A DNA stretch of 64,000 nucleotides. Source: Branchiostoma floridae. Taxonomy: Eukaryota; Chordata; Leptocardii; Amphioxiformes; Branchiostomatidae. The notes beneath the pieces are model-generated. The model was not told the DNA's origin and did not search any database. It was given only the letters and a program-made list of their open reading frames with translations. This document shows, one piece after another, positions 35,701-47,161 of this stretch. The number at the start of each line of letters is the position of its first letter. The first letter of the stretch is position 1. The stretch covers positions 9,933,482 to 9,997,481 of the forward strand of contig NC_049981.1 of assembly GCF_000003815.2 (NCBI RefSeq), written 5' to 3'. The position numbers and the translations under genes are program-made.

Positions 35701-36190
35701 GCTGTGGCTGGTGGCACCTTGTCTACTACTCGCACCTGCAGGCAAGAGGGAAAAGGGTTGCTATGGTTACAACTTCTGATGCATCATGGGAATCTGCTGT
35801 AGTTGCTAGGGAACTGTTGCTATGGTTACAACACCTGATGCTTTTTGGGGAAAGGAGCATCTGTTATGGTTGCTATAGTTATGGATTTGATGCCTCGTGG
35901 GAATGGGACATCTGTTACGCTTGTCAAACAGCTGTAATTGATTTAGATAATATTTGCATGATAAACTTCTTCCCCCTGCATTAGAGTATATCTATAATTA
36001 CTGCACTGTACATTTTATATGTAAAACTTTGAGGACACACATGCACGCACACACACACACACATACATACACACAGATGTACACACACACACAGATGCAC
36101 ACACACACACACACACATACATACACAAACACACATAAAGATGCACACACACACACACACACACATACACACACATATACACAGACACAT

Positions 36191-36224
<34 letters not shown>

Positions 36225-37028
36225 TTATATATATCACCATCCCAACCTTAGCAGCCAGCTCATTTGACACCAAATACTCTGCTAGGTTCCTTCCAATAAA
36301 TCCAGTTCCTGTGAAGAACAGAATATCAAACATTGAGAACAGGTACAATCAACTGGTAACATCAACTTCAAATGTGATACTAGCTTGGACATGTTGATTT
36401 GACTATATGGTTAACAATTATAAATATAACATCCCTTGGGAACCCCCAAAACTGACAGTACCGGTGCGAGCATGCGACTAAAATTAAAGTTTGACAAAAA
36501 ACAAACAAACAATAGATTTATTCAGTTGGACATCGTATGATTTTGATAACTAAGAAAGCATTTTCGGTAACAAGACTCTTGTACGAGTCGCACGACACGT
36601 GCACGATTATATCAAGAAGTTTGTATCGTTAATCGTATGACAATCGCACAATGAAATTGTGACCGGCTGTACAGAATTTGTACAGGGTAATGGGTGTTGA
36701 CAATGTAAACTCGTCACAGCGGAAATCTACATGGTCATTCCGGCACACAGACGTGAAATTTCTATATAAAGAGAATGTCAACACACTTGGATCCGGCATG
36801 GCGAGAATGGAGTAAACACTACTCTATCGCCTGCCCCCCTCCCCATCCCGACGAAGTTGCCCAAAAAAGTCCAACAAAAAAGACAGAGTGGCGGTTTTAG
36901 ACCATTTTTAAAAGCGTCCCTTTGTTTTGAGAGACTGACATCCTCTGGAGGAAGAAATAAGTATGAAACGCATCTTTACCTCCTAATATAAGAACGCGTG
37001 GCTTTTCTTCCATGCCAACTTCTGCCAT
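29716..37028 (-). CDS. Atypical extended SDR, NAD-dependent epimerase family (gap-interrupted)
   Basis: Coding exons: 36980-37028, 36247-36308, 35679-35735, 35115-35163, 34442-34530, 33745-33858, 33140-33231, 32684-32745, 31852-32031, 30831(gap edge)-30896, 30033-30134, 29716-29769. Phases match across every exon before the gap. The NAD(P)-binding glycine motif GGTGFIG is at residues 16-22; the mid-domain NCAS and ELSTAHIY (about 129-136) and [12 protein letters not shown] follow the extended SDR plan. In the usual YxxxK the Lys is present (about K159, in QHKLRAEQE), but the Tyr four residues before it is Ile, so this looks like an atypical SDR. The end of exon 10 is lost in the 100-N gap, so total length is unknown (more than 325 aa). 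Substrate unknown. Promoter region: inverted CCAAT (GATTGGACT) near 37145. Confidence 0.8.
30185..30440 (+). mobile_element. tRNA-derived SINE, family 1, with head
   Basis: The head has a box B-like GGGTTTGAATTCTGG. The body contains GGATACCTGACTTCGG, AAAAGGCGTTAGGAAG, CCACCTTCCAATACCGT and GACACAGTATCACAG. It is the longest plus-strand copy and sits in an intron of the SDR gene just left of the assembly gap. Confidence 0.65.
30731..30830. other. Assembly gap, 100 N
   Basis: Exactly 100 Ns, the conventional length for a gap of unknown size. It removes the donor side of SDR exon 10 and part of the following intron. Confidence 0.99.
31047..31396. mobile_element. MITE with CAGGGCTCGAAAT ends (hAT-like)
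   Basis: The 350-bp element has terminal inverted repeats CAGGGCTCGAAAT and ATTTCGAGCCCTG. It is flanked by the 5-bp direct repeat CAGCT (31042-31046 and 31397-31401). The ends are packed with the 8-bp palindrome GGTGCACC (at least five perfect copies), plausible transposase-binding sites. CAG-starting TIRs suggest the hAT group. It has no ORF and lies in an SDR intron. Confidence 0.75.
31595..31844 (-). repeat. Dispersed repeat family E, copy 2
   Basis: Inverse orientation copy of 5922-6165, including AGGCGTTATGACACCATATAC and the repeated CCAATCAGAAGGA/CCAATCAAAAGGAGC blocks. It starts only 7 bp inside the intron from the 5' splice site of SDR exon 9. Confidence 0.65.
32100..32422. mobile_element. 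MITE with AAGGGCACAACCCGCC ends
   Basis: TIRs of about 23 bp (AAGGGCACAACCCGCCGTACG and its complement) enclose 323 bp. Flanks are AGCT on both sides (32096-32099, 32423-32426). Because AGCT is palindromic and is followed by a shared TA, a TA target duplication cannot be excluded. No ORF; superfamily unassigned. It lies in the SDR intron between exons 8 and 9. Confidence 0.75.
33970..34345 (+). mobile_element. LINE 3' end fragment with ORF2 C-terminal remnant
   Basis: The frame at 33989-34210 begins [17 protein letters not shown] (in-frame from M), resembling the D-E-x-HFL-x-x-C motif near the C-terminus of non-LTR ORF2 proteins. A 3' UTR with TACTTGCAATTAGCCCTCGG follows, ending in AACTTGCAAATAAA. 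It is truncated at the 5' side and lies antisense in an SDR intron. Confidence 0.6.
34678..34985 (+). mobile_element. SINE-like element, family 2
   Basis: CCCCGTGGCGCACGCGGTAA resembles the 5' part of a tRNA with a box A (TGGCGCACGCGG), followed by a box B-like TTTCGAGGATCG. The body is unlike family 1 and contains CCGGTGACCCCGTGTATGACG. It is the only copy in this window, so the boundaries are approximate. Confidence 0.45.
36040..36223. repeat. (CA)n microsatellite
   Basis: Long CA tract with ACATAC and AGATGC interruptions, ending about 20 bp before the donor of SDR exon 2. That donor is the weak GTTGGG. Confidence 0.95.
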
Positions 37029-37059
37029 TTTGGATCAGCTGTTTACCTGGGATATTCCA

Positions 37060-39538
37060 CTGCTCAATAGGGGTGAACAGTTCAGATTCCTCATAGCTCA
37101 CTGAGGACACCTTGCAATCCTTTGTCAAATTGCAGGAGAATTTTCTGATTGGACTGGTGCAATGAGTATTATCGCCACTAGAGGTCCTCTTTGACACGTC
37201 AAAGCAGAGAATAAAAAAAAAATCTTCACAAATTGTGAATTACATTACATTATGTACTAGTATCTTTATCTTCTCGGTTGACAGGTTGACGGGGGCACGA
37301 CTATCTCAGAACAGTATTAGCGTTACTATCATCAAGAATATCAAGAACTAAAATAGACAAATTAATATCATGGACCCTCGAAGTGTCATTGCTCACATAA
37401 AAAAGAACGAAAACGCCAGAATTTTTGTCTGTCGTCAAAGAAATGTTGTCTGAAATGAGGAACTTGCTTCACAAAAGACTGTTGGTGTGAAAGTAATTAA
37501 CACATATAACGTTACTTATACGTAGTCTACAGGAGCTACAAACATTGGAATAGAAACACTATGGAGCTATAAGTTGTTTTCCCCTTTTTTTGCCATATCC
37601 TTTAGATATTCCCACGACATGCTAGACATAACTTGACGTTACATTCCCCCATACCTAAGCTAAAGATCCCACGCCCCCTGCACATTATGTATTCGGCTTT
37701 GTTTGTTTTATTTGAAGGTTAAATTAAGGTTTCAGGTGCGGCCTGGGTGTGGCTAAAGAAATCACATACATATAGACATTATGGTGATCAGATTGGTTAA
37801 TCAAAGATAGGACGTCATTCGCTTAAAAGATTAAAGAAATGCCGCATTTCCCTATATGTACGCATTTCTAATTATACAAGAGTTAATGCGTAATGCTATG
37901 ATGTGGGGGCATTTAGCTGATAAACTCAAGCAGCTGAAGTAAATGGGACATCAAAGAAAGCACTCGGAAACAAAGGCCATTCCTTACAAATTCCTGTCAT
38001 TTTCGACCATTGAAGAATGATGGCCTTCTTGTTATGGTGTCACCCCGGGCTATAGGTCGTGATAATTACTTTGCTTACGTAGTTTGTTTTCTCTATGCTC
38101 CATGACAACGAATACAATGTAACGTTATCTAGAACAAGAAGCGTTGTAGCGATTTTCAACTTGTTTTTCTAAACTTTGAAAAACGTCACTGTTAACCTCA
38201 ACTTACTGTCACATGAGTTAAGAGGCTAAATTCACTTGTGAGGAGATTCTTTTTAAAAAGTTGTGGATTTAATTCGACGTTGGAGGTTTTGTCGCAAGTA
38301 ATTGAAGACATAGGAAGAAAAATATGATTGAAAACAGAAGGATTATTCATTCTATTTTGTATTCATCCATTCATTATTACAAAATAGAAAATAGAGGCGA
38401 CAATGTGAATGAATACAACTACAGGTAGCACTGCTAAAATTATTACATTGAAATAGAAATTACATTGAAACAAATACATATTTTGTCTTCAGCAATTTTA
38501 TTTTATTTCCCTATAATAAAAACAAGGCATTCGTGGTACTTAACACAACTAACATCAGAAGCAAATGAACCTTTTAAGAACCAAAAAGTGTTCACTTTGA
38601 TAAGATCCAACACTAATATAAGACATAAAATGACAAAGGGTCTAATAATGCTACGATACAAAGAAAAAAAAATACTTCACAATTGTTTTCTCAACAAGCC
38701 CAGGTCACAAGGTCGACAAATCTCCTTGGTATTTGTTGATAAAAAAATTATTGTGGTCGGATTTTCATTTTCACAAGGCTTGGTGACCAGCCAAGGTCGG
38801 CCGATACCTAAAATCGGGCGGCTTTTAAGAGAACATCGGGCGTATTTAATACTGCCGAACATGTCATTTAGAGCCCGCACATTTTCGTGTTGTTTGACAA
38901 GGGATTTATACTATTATGTGGTACAGAACCTCAAACTACTAAACACACCGCATATAAATGATTTGTTACACTAACCCCTGAGTAAGGTTTACATTAATGT
39001 TATCCCACAGTTTCTCAGATGACAAATTTTTCACAGTAGTAGGTTATTTTTTGTTGGATCAATCTAGAACCATTTCTATGTTTCTGGTGAACACTGATTA
39101 TTACACACGCTTACAGAAGCTATTTCGTTCATCATACCTAAAGAAAGAAAAAAAAGAAGTAAAACCGGTTTAGTCAGTTGTCATCGCCTCTGAATGGTAG
39201 AGTTTTTTTTTTAAATCTATGCAGTAATTTGACGAGCATCCTCCGTACACTAAATGTTGTGATCCTGGCTCATTTTGGTACTTTGGGTAATACATGTACA
39301 ACTGGTACAGTAGAAGTGATCATTACGCTACGTTATCCCTAGCAGAGAGGGACAAGAAGTTTTAAACAGAGTTCAAAATTCAGTGACCTGGATAACTGAT
39401 ATCCCGGTGTTCTGAAATATTCGGTCTGGGACTTTGGCTGATCTAACTCTGACTACTCATATCTATTCGAATGTCAGAGAATCCTTTTTGGCGACACCCC
39501 AGGGGCATGCCCAATTCTGACTAGATCTCCATTTTGTT
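37060..39538. other. Intergenic between SDR and NXPE genes
   Basis: A CCAAT box near 37145 probably belongs to the SDR promoter. The right part may be the NXPE 3' UTR; an AATAAA on the minus strand lies near 38500, about 1 kb past the stop. A 169-codon plus frame at 38465-38974 is AT-rich, Lys/Asn-heavy and unrecognised; I do not call it a gene. Confidence 0.45.
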
Positions 39539-42500
39539 TTACCGTGAACACAAATAGGACAACATCATCTCTATGTGGCTCTTGATGATATCAGGACCCG
39601 GGTGTAACATGTAAAACGGTTCATCACACACCGACATCTCCCATACATCCATGATGAAGATATTTAAGTCGCCAAGAATCTGCTTGGCTTCTTGTAACAG
39701 CTGAGAAGTATACCAACTATTGTTTTCCAGAAAATGTTCTAATTTGATGTGATCTTGCATGGTTCCGGTCCTCCACACTACCTTCGTGTCAGGGTAGCGA
39801 CTGAGTAAGCGTTCTAGAGCATGCCGAATTCCCCAGACTCGCGAACGAAACGTTTCTAACGGTTCCGCATTATAATGGGCCCAGAAGCAGAGAACAAGCA
39901 GCACATTCGGCCCACCGACGATTCGATCAATCTCATCGGCGACAAACCTTAGCTTCTTCACTTCAAGAGCAGGTTCTCCGTGGTTCCTAGGAAAGGTGTG
40001 AAATACAAAATCCACCTTCATACTTTTATGGTTTCTCTCCCACTTTCTTATTTCTTCAGGTAGATCGGCTTTGATATTCTTCACTAGATGTTGAAGATAT
40101 TCCAAATATTGTCGTCCCGTAGAGTCTCCTAGTACGACGATGCTTTTGTTTCTAAGGCAACGGTAGTCTAGGTGGGATAAGTGAAGTCTATGTGGATGAC
40201 ATTTGAGAGAGTACCACGTTTTGTTGTACCAGTACCCCTCAGAACTTCTTGCTGGTAGATGCGGTCCACATGGCGGTAGAGGTTTCATTCCGATGCCATC
40301 TTGAATACCTAGCAACAAAATCAGGGGGTAAGGTATTGATTGTAAAATCTGCAAAACAGAATCATTAGTAAACAACCAAATGTTGGTGACTGTCTGATAC
40401 ATTCGCTAGGGCAATTATAACTGGTTCACATTGTTCACATTTTCGGTCGAATTAACTATAACTTCATGAGTATGAATGAAATAAAAATGAAGTATTCATT
40501 TTGCAAGGAAATCTTCAAAGGAAACGGTTTAAACTTATAAATGCAGCAAACAATTGATGATGTTGTATTCTGCACCACTACAAACACTACATTAGAAAGT
40601 GTACAATGTGTAATTATTGGTGCATAAGGCATGTACAAAGTAGGCATTGGATAAGACTAGGGAGAATAGTTAATGATAGAACAAATACAAGGTCCAAATT
40701 TTGTTGCAAAAATTTGATATCGTGTGTGACTTTTTCCAGGTCAATGTTGCTACTTGTACTTACGTTTCCCCTTCACGGTGATTCTGATGTCATTTGGGAC
40801 TTCCCGATTCGCAAGACTCCTGCAATACAACGGTTATCATTTAGAACGCTATATCTATATTACATCTATGTACATCGTACATATCTACATTGTATCTATC
40901 GACATGTACATGCACACATTGCATGAATTCAGATGACCACATCTAAATTGTATCCATCTACATTTTATCGATCTACATTGTTTCTTCCTACATCGTAATT
41001 TTATCTAGTACATTGTATCTAATAAAGTATCTACATTGTATCTATGTATACATTGTAATAAGTTAGATACTACATTAGCGATATATACATTTTATCTATC
41101 TACATTGTTTCTACCTACATCGTAATTTTATCTAGTACATTGTATAATCTAATAAAGTATTTACATTGTATCTATATACCTACCCGGTATATGGATATAT
41201 TGTAACAATTTAGATAAACACATTGTATCTATCAAAAACAGTGTATCTATCTAAATTGTATCCATCTACGTTGAACATCCAGCTAAATAATTTGTATCTA
41301 AATTGTTTTGAAATTTATATCTGCGAAAAGATTATGTCTATCTTCCTAATATCATTTGCAAGAAAGTAAAAAGTATTTCTCTCTTATCTTTTCACATCAA
41401 GTTTTCTGTCAACAAAAATATGCGGTTTTTTGGTCTAAATAACTATTTGTAGTACTATATCAGGCCCCTCCCCAGAGCGTTACTGAACGGCGCAGCGCCG
41501 CTCCCAAAAACTCTCCCGCCACTCCCCCGATTTGTAAATCTAGTGTTTTCTCTTTGTATTTTCGGGGATAACTAGCAAAACCACCCGACTCTGCTCAAAT
41601 TTGACCAAGAAATCGGCAAGCCTTCTCGGGAGATTCACAATAAATCCTTTGTTTTCATTGAAGCTGGCGTGGGGTAGGGTGGTATCTAGCGTGAAAAATC
41701 ACAATCCTTTGTTTATGTCTTCTTGTTATGCTTGTAAACAATAGATGTCGGTGACTTTAGCATACGTCAACCTAATTAAAAACCTGTTTTTCAAGACGAA
41801 ATCAAAGGAAAACCGATAGAAAAATAAAGAGCAGACCTGTCAGCACATGGTCAGCGCATTTTTAAGAGCTGAGGACTCCTAAACTGTTATTTGCAGTGAT
41901 CTCTTTCCGACCTTGGTAAAAATCCATTCCTTGCTTTCTTCTTTCATCAAAATTTTGTTTATTTGTCAAAGATAAGCTGCATTTTGGCCGCTAGTAGCTC
42001 GTAAAAATTTGTATTTCTAGCCGAGACCTGGCTTGCCGGCAGCCATTTTTAATGAGGGTAATGAATATGCATGAGGTCACATGATGCCATTTCTAAGCTC
42101 TGATTGGTTAGCCCTAGATTCTCTGCCCTCTGATTGGTTTAAAGTAGGATTGCATTATATATTATGATATTTTTTGCGGGAAGAGTTACCTGCTCAAAAT
42201 AAACATATTTTGGAATGATTTACAAGCAGTTTTGTAGCTGTCTTTGTGACAATATTCATTAAAAATATAGCCTAGACTTTTTTGGTTGTAATTATGCCCT
42301 TCCCAAGGAAGGTGGCTTCTCAGCTATGGGGTTGTGGAAAATTGTACTTTATTTTTATTTTTATTATGCCAATGTGTTTTAATATTGTTGTTTTAATATC
42401 ATGTCAAGTTGTATTTCATACATTTTCAATAGATTTGGTTTATAGTTTGCATTGAGAGTATACTTACTTGCAACATATGCATGATGTTCTTTACAGGGGG

Positions 42501-44745
42501 ATTTCAAATTGTCATTTATTAAAATTTTGTACTTAAGTTAATTGGGCTTGATTTTCTGTTTCTTTTAGTCAGTAAGATTTTACAGCTTTAGTTTCAGGAG
42601 AAGACATAAAATTGCAAATTCATTAAGGCAAAGTGCAACTGTTATACAGCTTCTCTAGAGGAGGGGGTGGGGGGAATCACACTCTCCGGACCACTCCCAG
42701 CCTGTGACGCTGCATGTGGCGTTGACCGCCGTAAGCTTCATTTTAACCCAGCACCACTCCCCTAAAAATTTCTGGGGAGAGCCCTGTATATGAGTATGAA
42801 TGAAAAAAATTAAGATGCATGAAGTATTCAATTCGCAAGAAAATCTCCAAAGCAAACGGTTTTAAACTTATAACTGCAGCAAACGATTGATGCAGTTGTC
42901 TTATATTATGCGCTACTAAAAACACTACATTAAAAACTTACGTTTGTGCAGATTTTCTGTTTTACATTCGAAACTTTTTGTGTTATTAGTGCTTTAACAA
43001 TAGGGCAAATCACTCGGGTAGATAACAAATATGATTAATCATGTGGGGCTACCCATAATCAGCTACTCTATCACATATTCCTTTTTGTGTTTACAACATG
43101 ATTGCATACATAGAATTTCATTTTTATTAATGTTGTGAACCCCAAACCAACCGGCCTAGATCCACCAGTGGATTGCATTTGTTTAGTTGTTTGCAATGCA
43201 AGTAAATAAATAAAAGAACAATACCTGTTGAACAGCGCGGCCTCGCTGGTTGTGATCATCGTTTCGTGGAGCTTGGTCGTAGCAGGGTTATCTCGATTAC
43301 ACTCTGTTATAGCTTGGCAGCCTCCGTTAACCCTCGTGGGCCTTTGACAGTACCACGTAGCGTTCGGTATCGACCTAGAGTAGTCACAGATATCTCTTGG
43401 ATTGACGCTGTCGTTTCGACTAAAACTGCAGTGAGTCCACTCTGTTAGGTTCGCGTATTCGTCAACGAAGCTACATTTGGTAACACGTCTGTCAAGGAAG
43501 GAGTCGCGAATTCTCCTCAGAACCTCAACAGTTTCGCTAGAATGTCCCAACCTGACTGAGATAGCCAAGCTCCCCGGCCAGCTCAGGAAGAATCTTGCTA
43601 TGTATACTCCATTTCCGCGGTCTGTTATCCTTCCAGCCGAACAGGCCTTGACGGGAGACTTTGTACACAGTTTTGCTAGTAGAAAATCTCCCCCGTAAGT
43701 TTTCTTTTGTCCGTTAGCGTCCCTGGCGATGATCTTTACCACCAGAGTGTCACCGACTTGGTAGACTGGCTTGGAGTCGACAACATGTATTGACATTTGT
43801 TCGGCAGACGTGATTTTACTAATATCAAAGTCATGACGCTTCTGACTCCAGACTGACGTCACCATGTTTTGTTTTGTCTCCGACTTGGCAGGCTGCTCCG
43901 TCGTTAACGTTGTGGAGAAATCTTGAGCCTGACGTTCGGAGGTCGTACTTCTAACCGCAGTTTTATCCCCATAAAATACCTGTGGAAGATAAAATTTACT
44001 TTTTAGAAGATCTCATATCTTGATAACGTTTGATATTTCCATCTACAATTTTACATTGTTAGAGTTACAGAGAGTGACCTATAGACACATACAACGCCAA
44101 TTTAAACCTTACTTACAGTGCAGCACGATTAATGAACGACAAGGCATATATGCGAAATGGTACATATTTCAGTGAGGTATGAGATCTTCGAACTCTTATT
44201 GGCCTTTTGTTGTAAGGGTCCAATAGTCATGATACAAAACCCTTGTATTTTCAGCCTTCGGCCTTTTACCATAAAGCAACTAAAAGGGACCCTATAATCA
44301 AAGGTAACTCGCCATGCTCCCGATATAGACTCCGTTGCAGTCTTCGGAACGGGGCTGTTTTTTTGGGCGTTGGTCCGCGATTTTCAACGTTGGCTATGTT
44401 CTCTTGTGACAGGAAAGGGAGTTTGCCGAGGAAAGGAGTTTGCTGTGGAAGGGAGTTTGCCGAGATCTTTGCCCCGTCCCTTGGGAATGGGAAATGCACT
44501 TTACACAACCTTCCTTACTTAACCCATGTGTAACGGGAGGTAAAAGAAAATACTACCTTTACCTTCTGTCTGTACTGTGTGTGTGGCACTGCTAAAATAA
44601 GTTACAAACTTGAGTGCAGTGCCACATTCGTCTGTCCAAAAGCAAGATAGGGAAAAAGGGTTTGACTTACCAGCTCCAGACATAGCAGAGTGAAGACAAT
44701 CCCACCGACAAAGCCCACCGTAAGGCCTCTATTTCTAGCCAACAT
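39539..44745 (-). CDS. NXPE family protein A (551 aa, 4 coding exons)
   Basis: Exons: 44671-44745, 43225-43979, 40764-40819, 39539-40308, with phases 0, 2, 1 closing exactly (1656 nt). Residues 1-25 are a short cytosolic start plus a signal-anchor helix (GLTVGFVGGIVFTLLCLEL). A short Ser/Thr-rich stalk follows (26-85), then a neurexophilin-like beta domain (about 88-260, with YQVGDTLVVKIIARD and NGVYIARFFLSWPG). The C-terminal PC-esterase domain (about 300-551) has the GDS nucleophile motif GDSTGRQ (356-359) and a C-terminal HPG (His531) as candidate catalytic His. This layout is characteristic of NXPE proteins, type II Golgi/secretory proteins; mammalian NXPE1 has been reported to O-acetylate sialic acid. 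The substrate here is unknown. A 5' UTR part ends at 44786. Confidence 0.88.
40463..40605. repeat. Intronic duplicated segment, copy 1
   Basis: The segment from ATGAGTATGAATGAA to AAACACTACATTAGAAA recurs at 42786-42938 in the same orientation with about 80 percent identity by eye. The two copies flank the 56-bp third exon of NXPE A. Confidence 0.7.
40845..41290. repeat. Degenerate ATCTACATTGTATCT tandem repeat
   Basis: Short units related to ATCTACATTGTATCT recur over about 450 bp with varying spacing, and a larger piece (CTACATCGTAATTTTATCTAG) is itself duplicated about 115 bp apart. Intronic in NXPE A. Confidence 0.75.
41461..42785. mobile_element. Non-autonomous DNA transposon, 1325 bp
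   Basis: Ends are CAGGCCCCTCCCCAGA and the imperfect complement TCTGGGGAGAGCCCTG, flanked by the direct repeat TATAT (41456-41460 and 42786-42790). No transposase frame is visible. A 5-bp duplication with CAGG-type ends parallels the shorter element at 31047-31396. It is inserted in the second copy of the intronic duplication of NXPE A; the paralogous copy at 40463 lacks it. Confidence 0.65.
42786..42938. repeat. Intronic duplicated segment, copy 2
   Basis: Pairs with 40463-40605. It is followed at once by ACTTACGTTT, which on the minus strand is a donor-like AAAC|GTAAGT identical to the end of NXPE A exon 3. Confidence 0.65.
44350..44480 (+). repeat. Shared repeat in both NXPE genes, copy A
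   Basis: CGCGATTTTCAACGTTGGCTA and GAGTTTGCCGAGGAAAGGAG recur as close variants at 48,765-48,870 within an intron of NXPE B. It is either a duplicated intronic segment or a dispersed repeat. Confidence 0.5.
44545..44640 (+). mobile_element. SINE family 1 tail fragment
   Basis: AATACTACCTTTACCTTCTG through GTGTGGCACTGC to GCAGTGCCACATTCGTC matches the tail of the element at 24207-24446. It lies in NXPE A just downstream of the transmembrane exon. Confidence 0.6.
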
Positions 44746-45066
44746 TTTGACCAGGCTGCTTGAACTTTTGTCCGGTCCTGAAGCTTCTGGAATGAGTATA
44801 CGTACGCACACAAGAACCCCACCACGGAAAACTAGATAATACAGACAATAAGCGTAACCATGTAGCATATACGAAGAGGAGCCCCAACTCAACTGACCAC
44901 TGACAGACAAGTCGCAGACAACATCTGCTTTTGTAAACTGGGACGTCACAGGGTGGTATGAGTAATTATTCCTTGTTGGGGGCAGATCAGAGACATCAGA
45001 GTTGCGCCCGCCGTTCCCCCTTTTCTGTAGCATCATTACCCCAATGAAAAATGGTGGTATTGTTTT

Positions 45067-45082
45067 TTTTTGTGTGTGTGTA

Positions 45083-45143
<61 letters not shown>

Positions 45144-45163
45144 CTCTCTCTCTCTCTCTCTCT
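45067..45163. repeat. (TG)n(TC)n microsatellite
   Basis: Pure TG run followed by TC run, upstream of NXPE A. Confidence 0.95.
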
Positions 45164-45189
45164 GCGTTTGGTTGCGCTTTTGTGTTTAT

Positions 45190-45400
45190 GGATGTAACGT
45201 TATGTGGTCAGCATAATTTTAGAAACTTTGGATGGATTGGATTGATTTGGTATGCGGATGGGGATTGGGACGAAATTCAAGGTAACATTCACCCCCCCCC
45301 CCCCATCACGTGACTTTGGTACCACAGCAGGGCATGCCCTACCAATATGTTCTAGTATGGCTTTCTATACAAAAGACCACAGTAGGAGGGAGTCAGAATC
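45190..45400 (+). repeat. Dispersed repeat family D, copy 5
   Basis: GGATGGATTGGATTGATTTGG, TTCAAGGTAACATTC, GTGACTTTGGTACCACAGC in family order. A second, shorter relative with TTTTGTATCTTTTGTCCTGG lies at 45680-45800. Confidence 0.55.
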
Positions 45401-45819
45401 TGATGGAACCTCACCTCCACAGGATTTATCATAAAATGTCCAAAATCCATTTTCTGTCAACTTTCATACAGCTTTTTAAACTTTAAATCTTCACGAACGG
45501 AAACCTAACCTTTGACCCCAAGCATCCAAGAGTTAGCCTGATCACACCCATTGGGACTACTTCTCCAAGCGGTCTTCCAAGCCTGCCAAAAACACAGTTT
45601 GGGGCCAAAATTAGTTTGTAGTAACATATAACATCCACCTCAAAAATGACAAAAAGCACCACATTTCCCAAAGAAAAGAAGTTTTATTGTTCTGTACCTG
45701 GTACCACATCCCACCTGGCACCACGCATGCACGCACTAATAGAAATCCCTATCCAGCAGAACTTTTGTTTTGTATCTTTTGTCCTGGACATGCTCTTGAG
45801 TTTTTTTTAGGCATATACT

Positions 45820-46860
45820 AGTAGTTTTGTGTCCAGAAGACGTCATCCATAAATTATAAGTCAAGAAAGATTATTATATAAAGACTTTTATGGTACACTC
45901 TTGCCTAGCCTGACTAAAATCGGCCGGCCCTACAATTGCCGCCGCCCTAGGGGAGGGGGGAATTAACTCCAGCCAGCGAGAGCTTGTGTAAACACAGGCT
46001 AACTCTTGCCGTCCTTGGCTAAGTACAGGTCACATGTTAACGATCAAAAACATACATATGACAAATATGCATGTCTAAACGTCTAATGCACGACTCAAGT
46101 CAATGTGGGCTACTGTGACCATAAATGTTTGTCATTTGTGACGTTCTACAAGCACACACGATTACTTCATGATGCTGAATTTGACTTACATTCTAAAAAA
46201 CGACGCTACATAATGACACAATGACGTTTCTATTGGCGAAAATATACAAGGGTCTCGGGCTTAGCTTAAGTTTAAGCTTCAGTTTTTCAGGATGACCCCC
46301 CCCCCCACACACACACACAGAGCTTGCAGCTTGACTATTGGGGGTCGTCCACCCTAAAAACATGATTTTGTTGGGGGGGGGGGGCGCCGAATCGGGATTG
46401 ATATTTTCAACTTCACGTTTTAACGTTAACGTTAAGTCTACTCTCATAGTTTGTACACTTACTTTTATAAAGATAAAAGTTGATTTTTACCGCTATGTGA
46501 AATAAAAATAAAGGAAAAATATGTGACAATGTGTCACGGATAGTCATTATTCTATGTTCTCCCTCTCTCTTTCAGCGCTTTGAAAATTAAAAGTTTAACA
46601 TGTCTCAATAATTTGAACAGTTTATTTAATGCTTATCAATTCTTATCCATACAAAATATCAAGAACAGAAAAAAATACAACAATGCTAAAGTATTCGCAC
46701 TTGAACTTATCAATTGCGTAGCATTAACAAAAATATCAATTATGAACATCTCAATACATAAGATAACAATAAACCATCATATTTTAATCATCATGATGTA
46801 AAAACAGTTAACGTTGTTGGTTTTGATATCATATGACCCTATTATGATTATGGAAACTTT
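45820..46860. other. Intergenic between the NXPE genes
   Basis: No gene is seen. Homopolymer C and G runs occur at 46296-46305 and 46373-46383. The right part becomes very AT-rich and may include NXPE B 3' UTR. Confidence 0.5.
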
Positions 46861-46868
46861 AATACATC

Positions 46869-46874
46869 TTTATT
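46869..46874 (-). promoter_or_regulatory. Poly(A) signal AATAAA for NXPE B
   Basis: AATAAA on the minus strand, about 290 bp after the NXPE B stop at 47162; a plausible 3' end. Confidence 0.45.
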
Positions 46875-47161
46875 AAGGTAACATAAACAAGCTATCTACA
46901 TGCTACTTCCAGATAATGAGTTATACTTAAGTTTGAAAGAAAATAGACTCCTACAGTTCCAACGAAAAGTCGCTAGGATGCCCAAACCTACTTTACTTAC
47001 TCTCCCTCCATAATTAAATTCGTAGGAATACCTAGGCATTCATGTGTATACATGTAGTTACTACATATAGTAATAACATATTACAATGCAATATACCTAT
47101 GAAGATACAAAGATATATCCGTGTTGTTTTACAATTTCTACATCCATACTCAACAAAGCCA

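Noticed and set aside
38465-38974. 169-codon plus-strand frame
   Set aside because: AT-driven composition, no motif, no splice or promoter context, and it may overlap the NXPE A 3' UTR.
43790-43979. Apparent frameshift in the stalk of NXPE A
   Set aside because: A careful second reading of 43861-43870 (an AAAACAAAAC stretch) restores the frame; the exon is open from 43979 to 43225.
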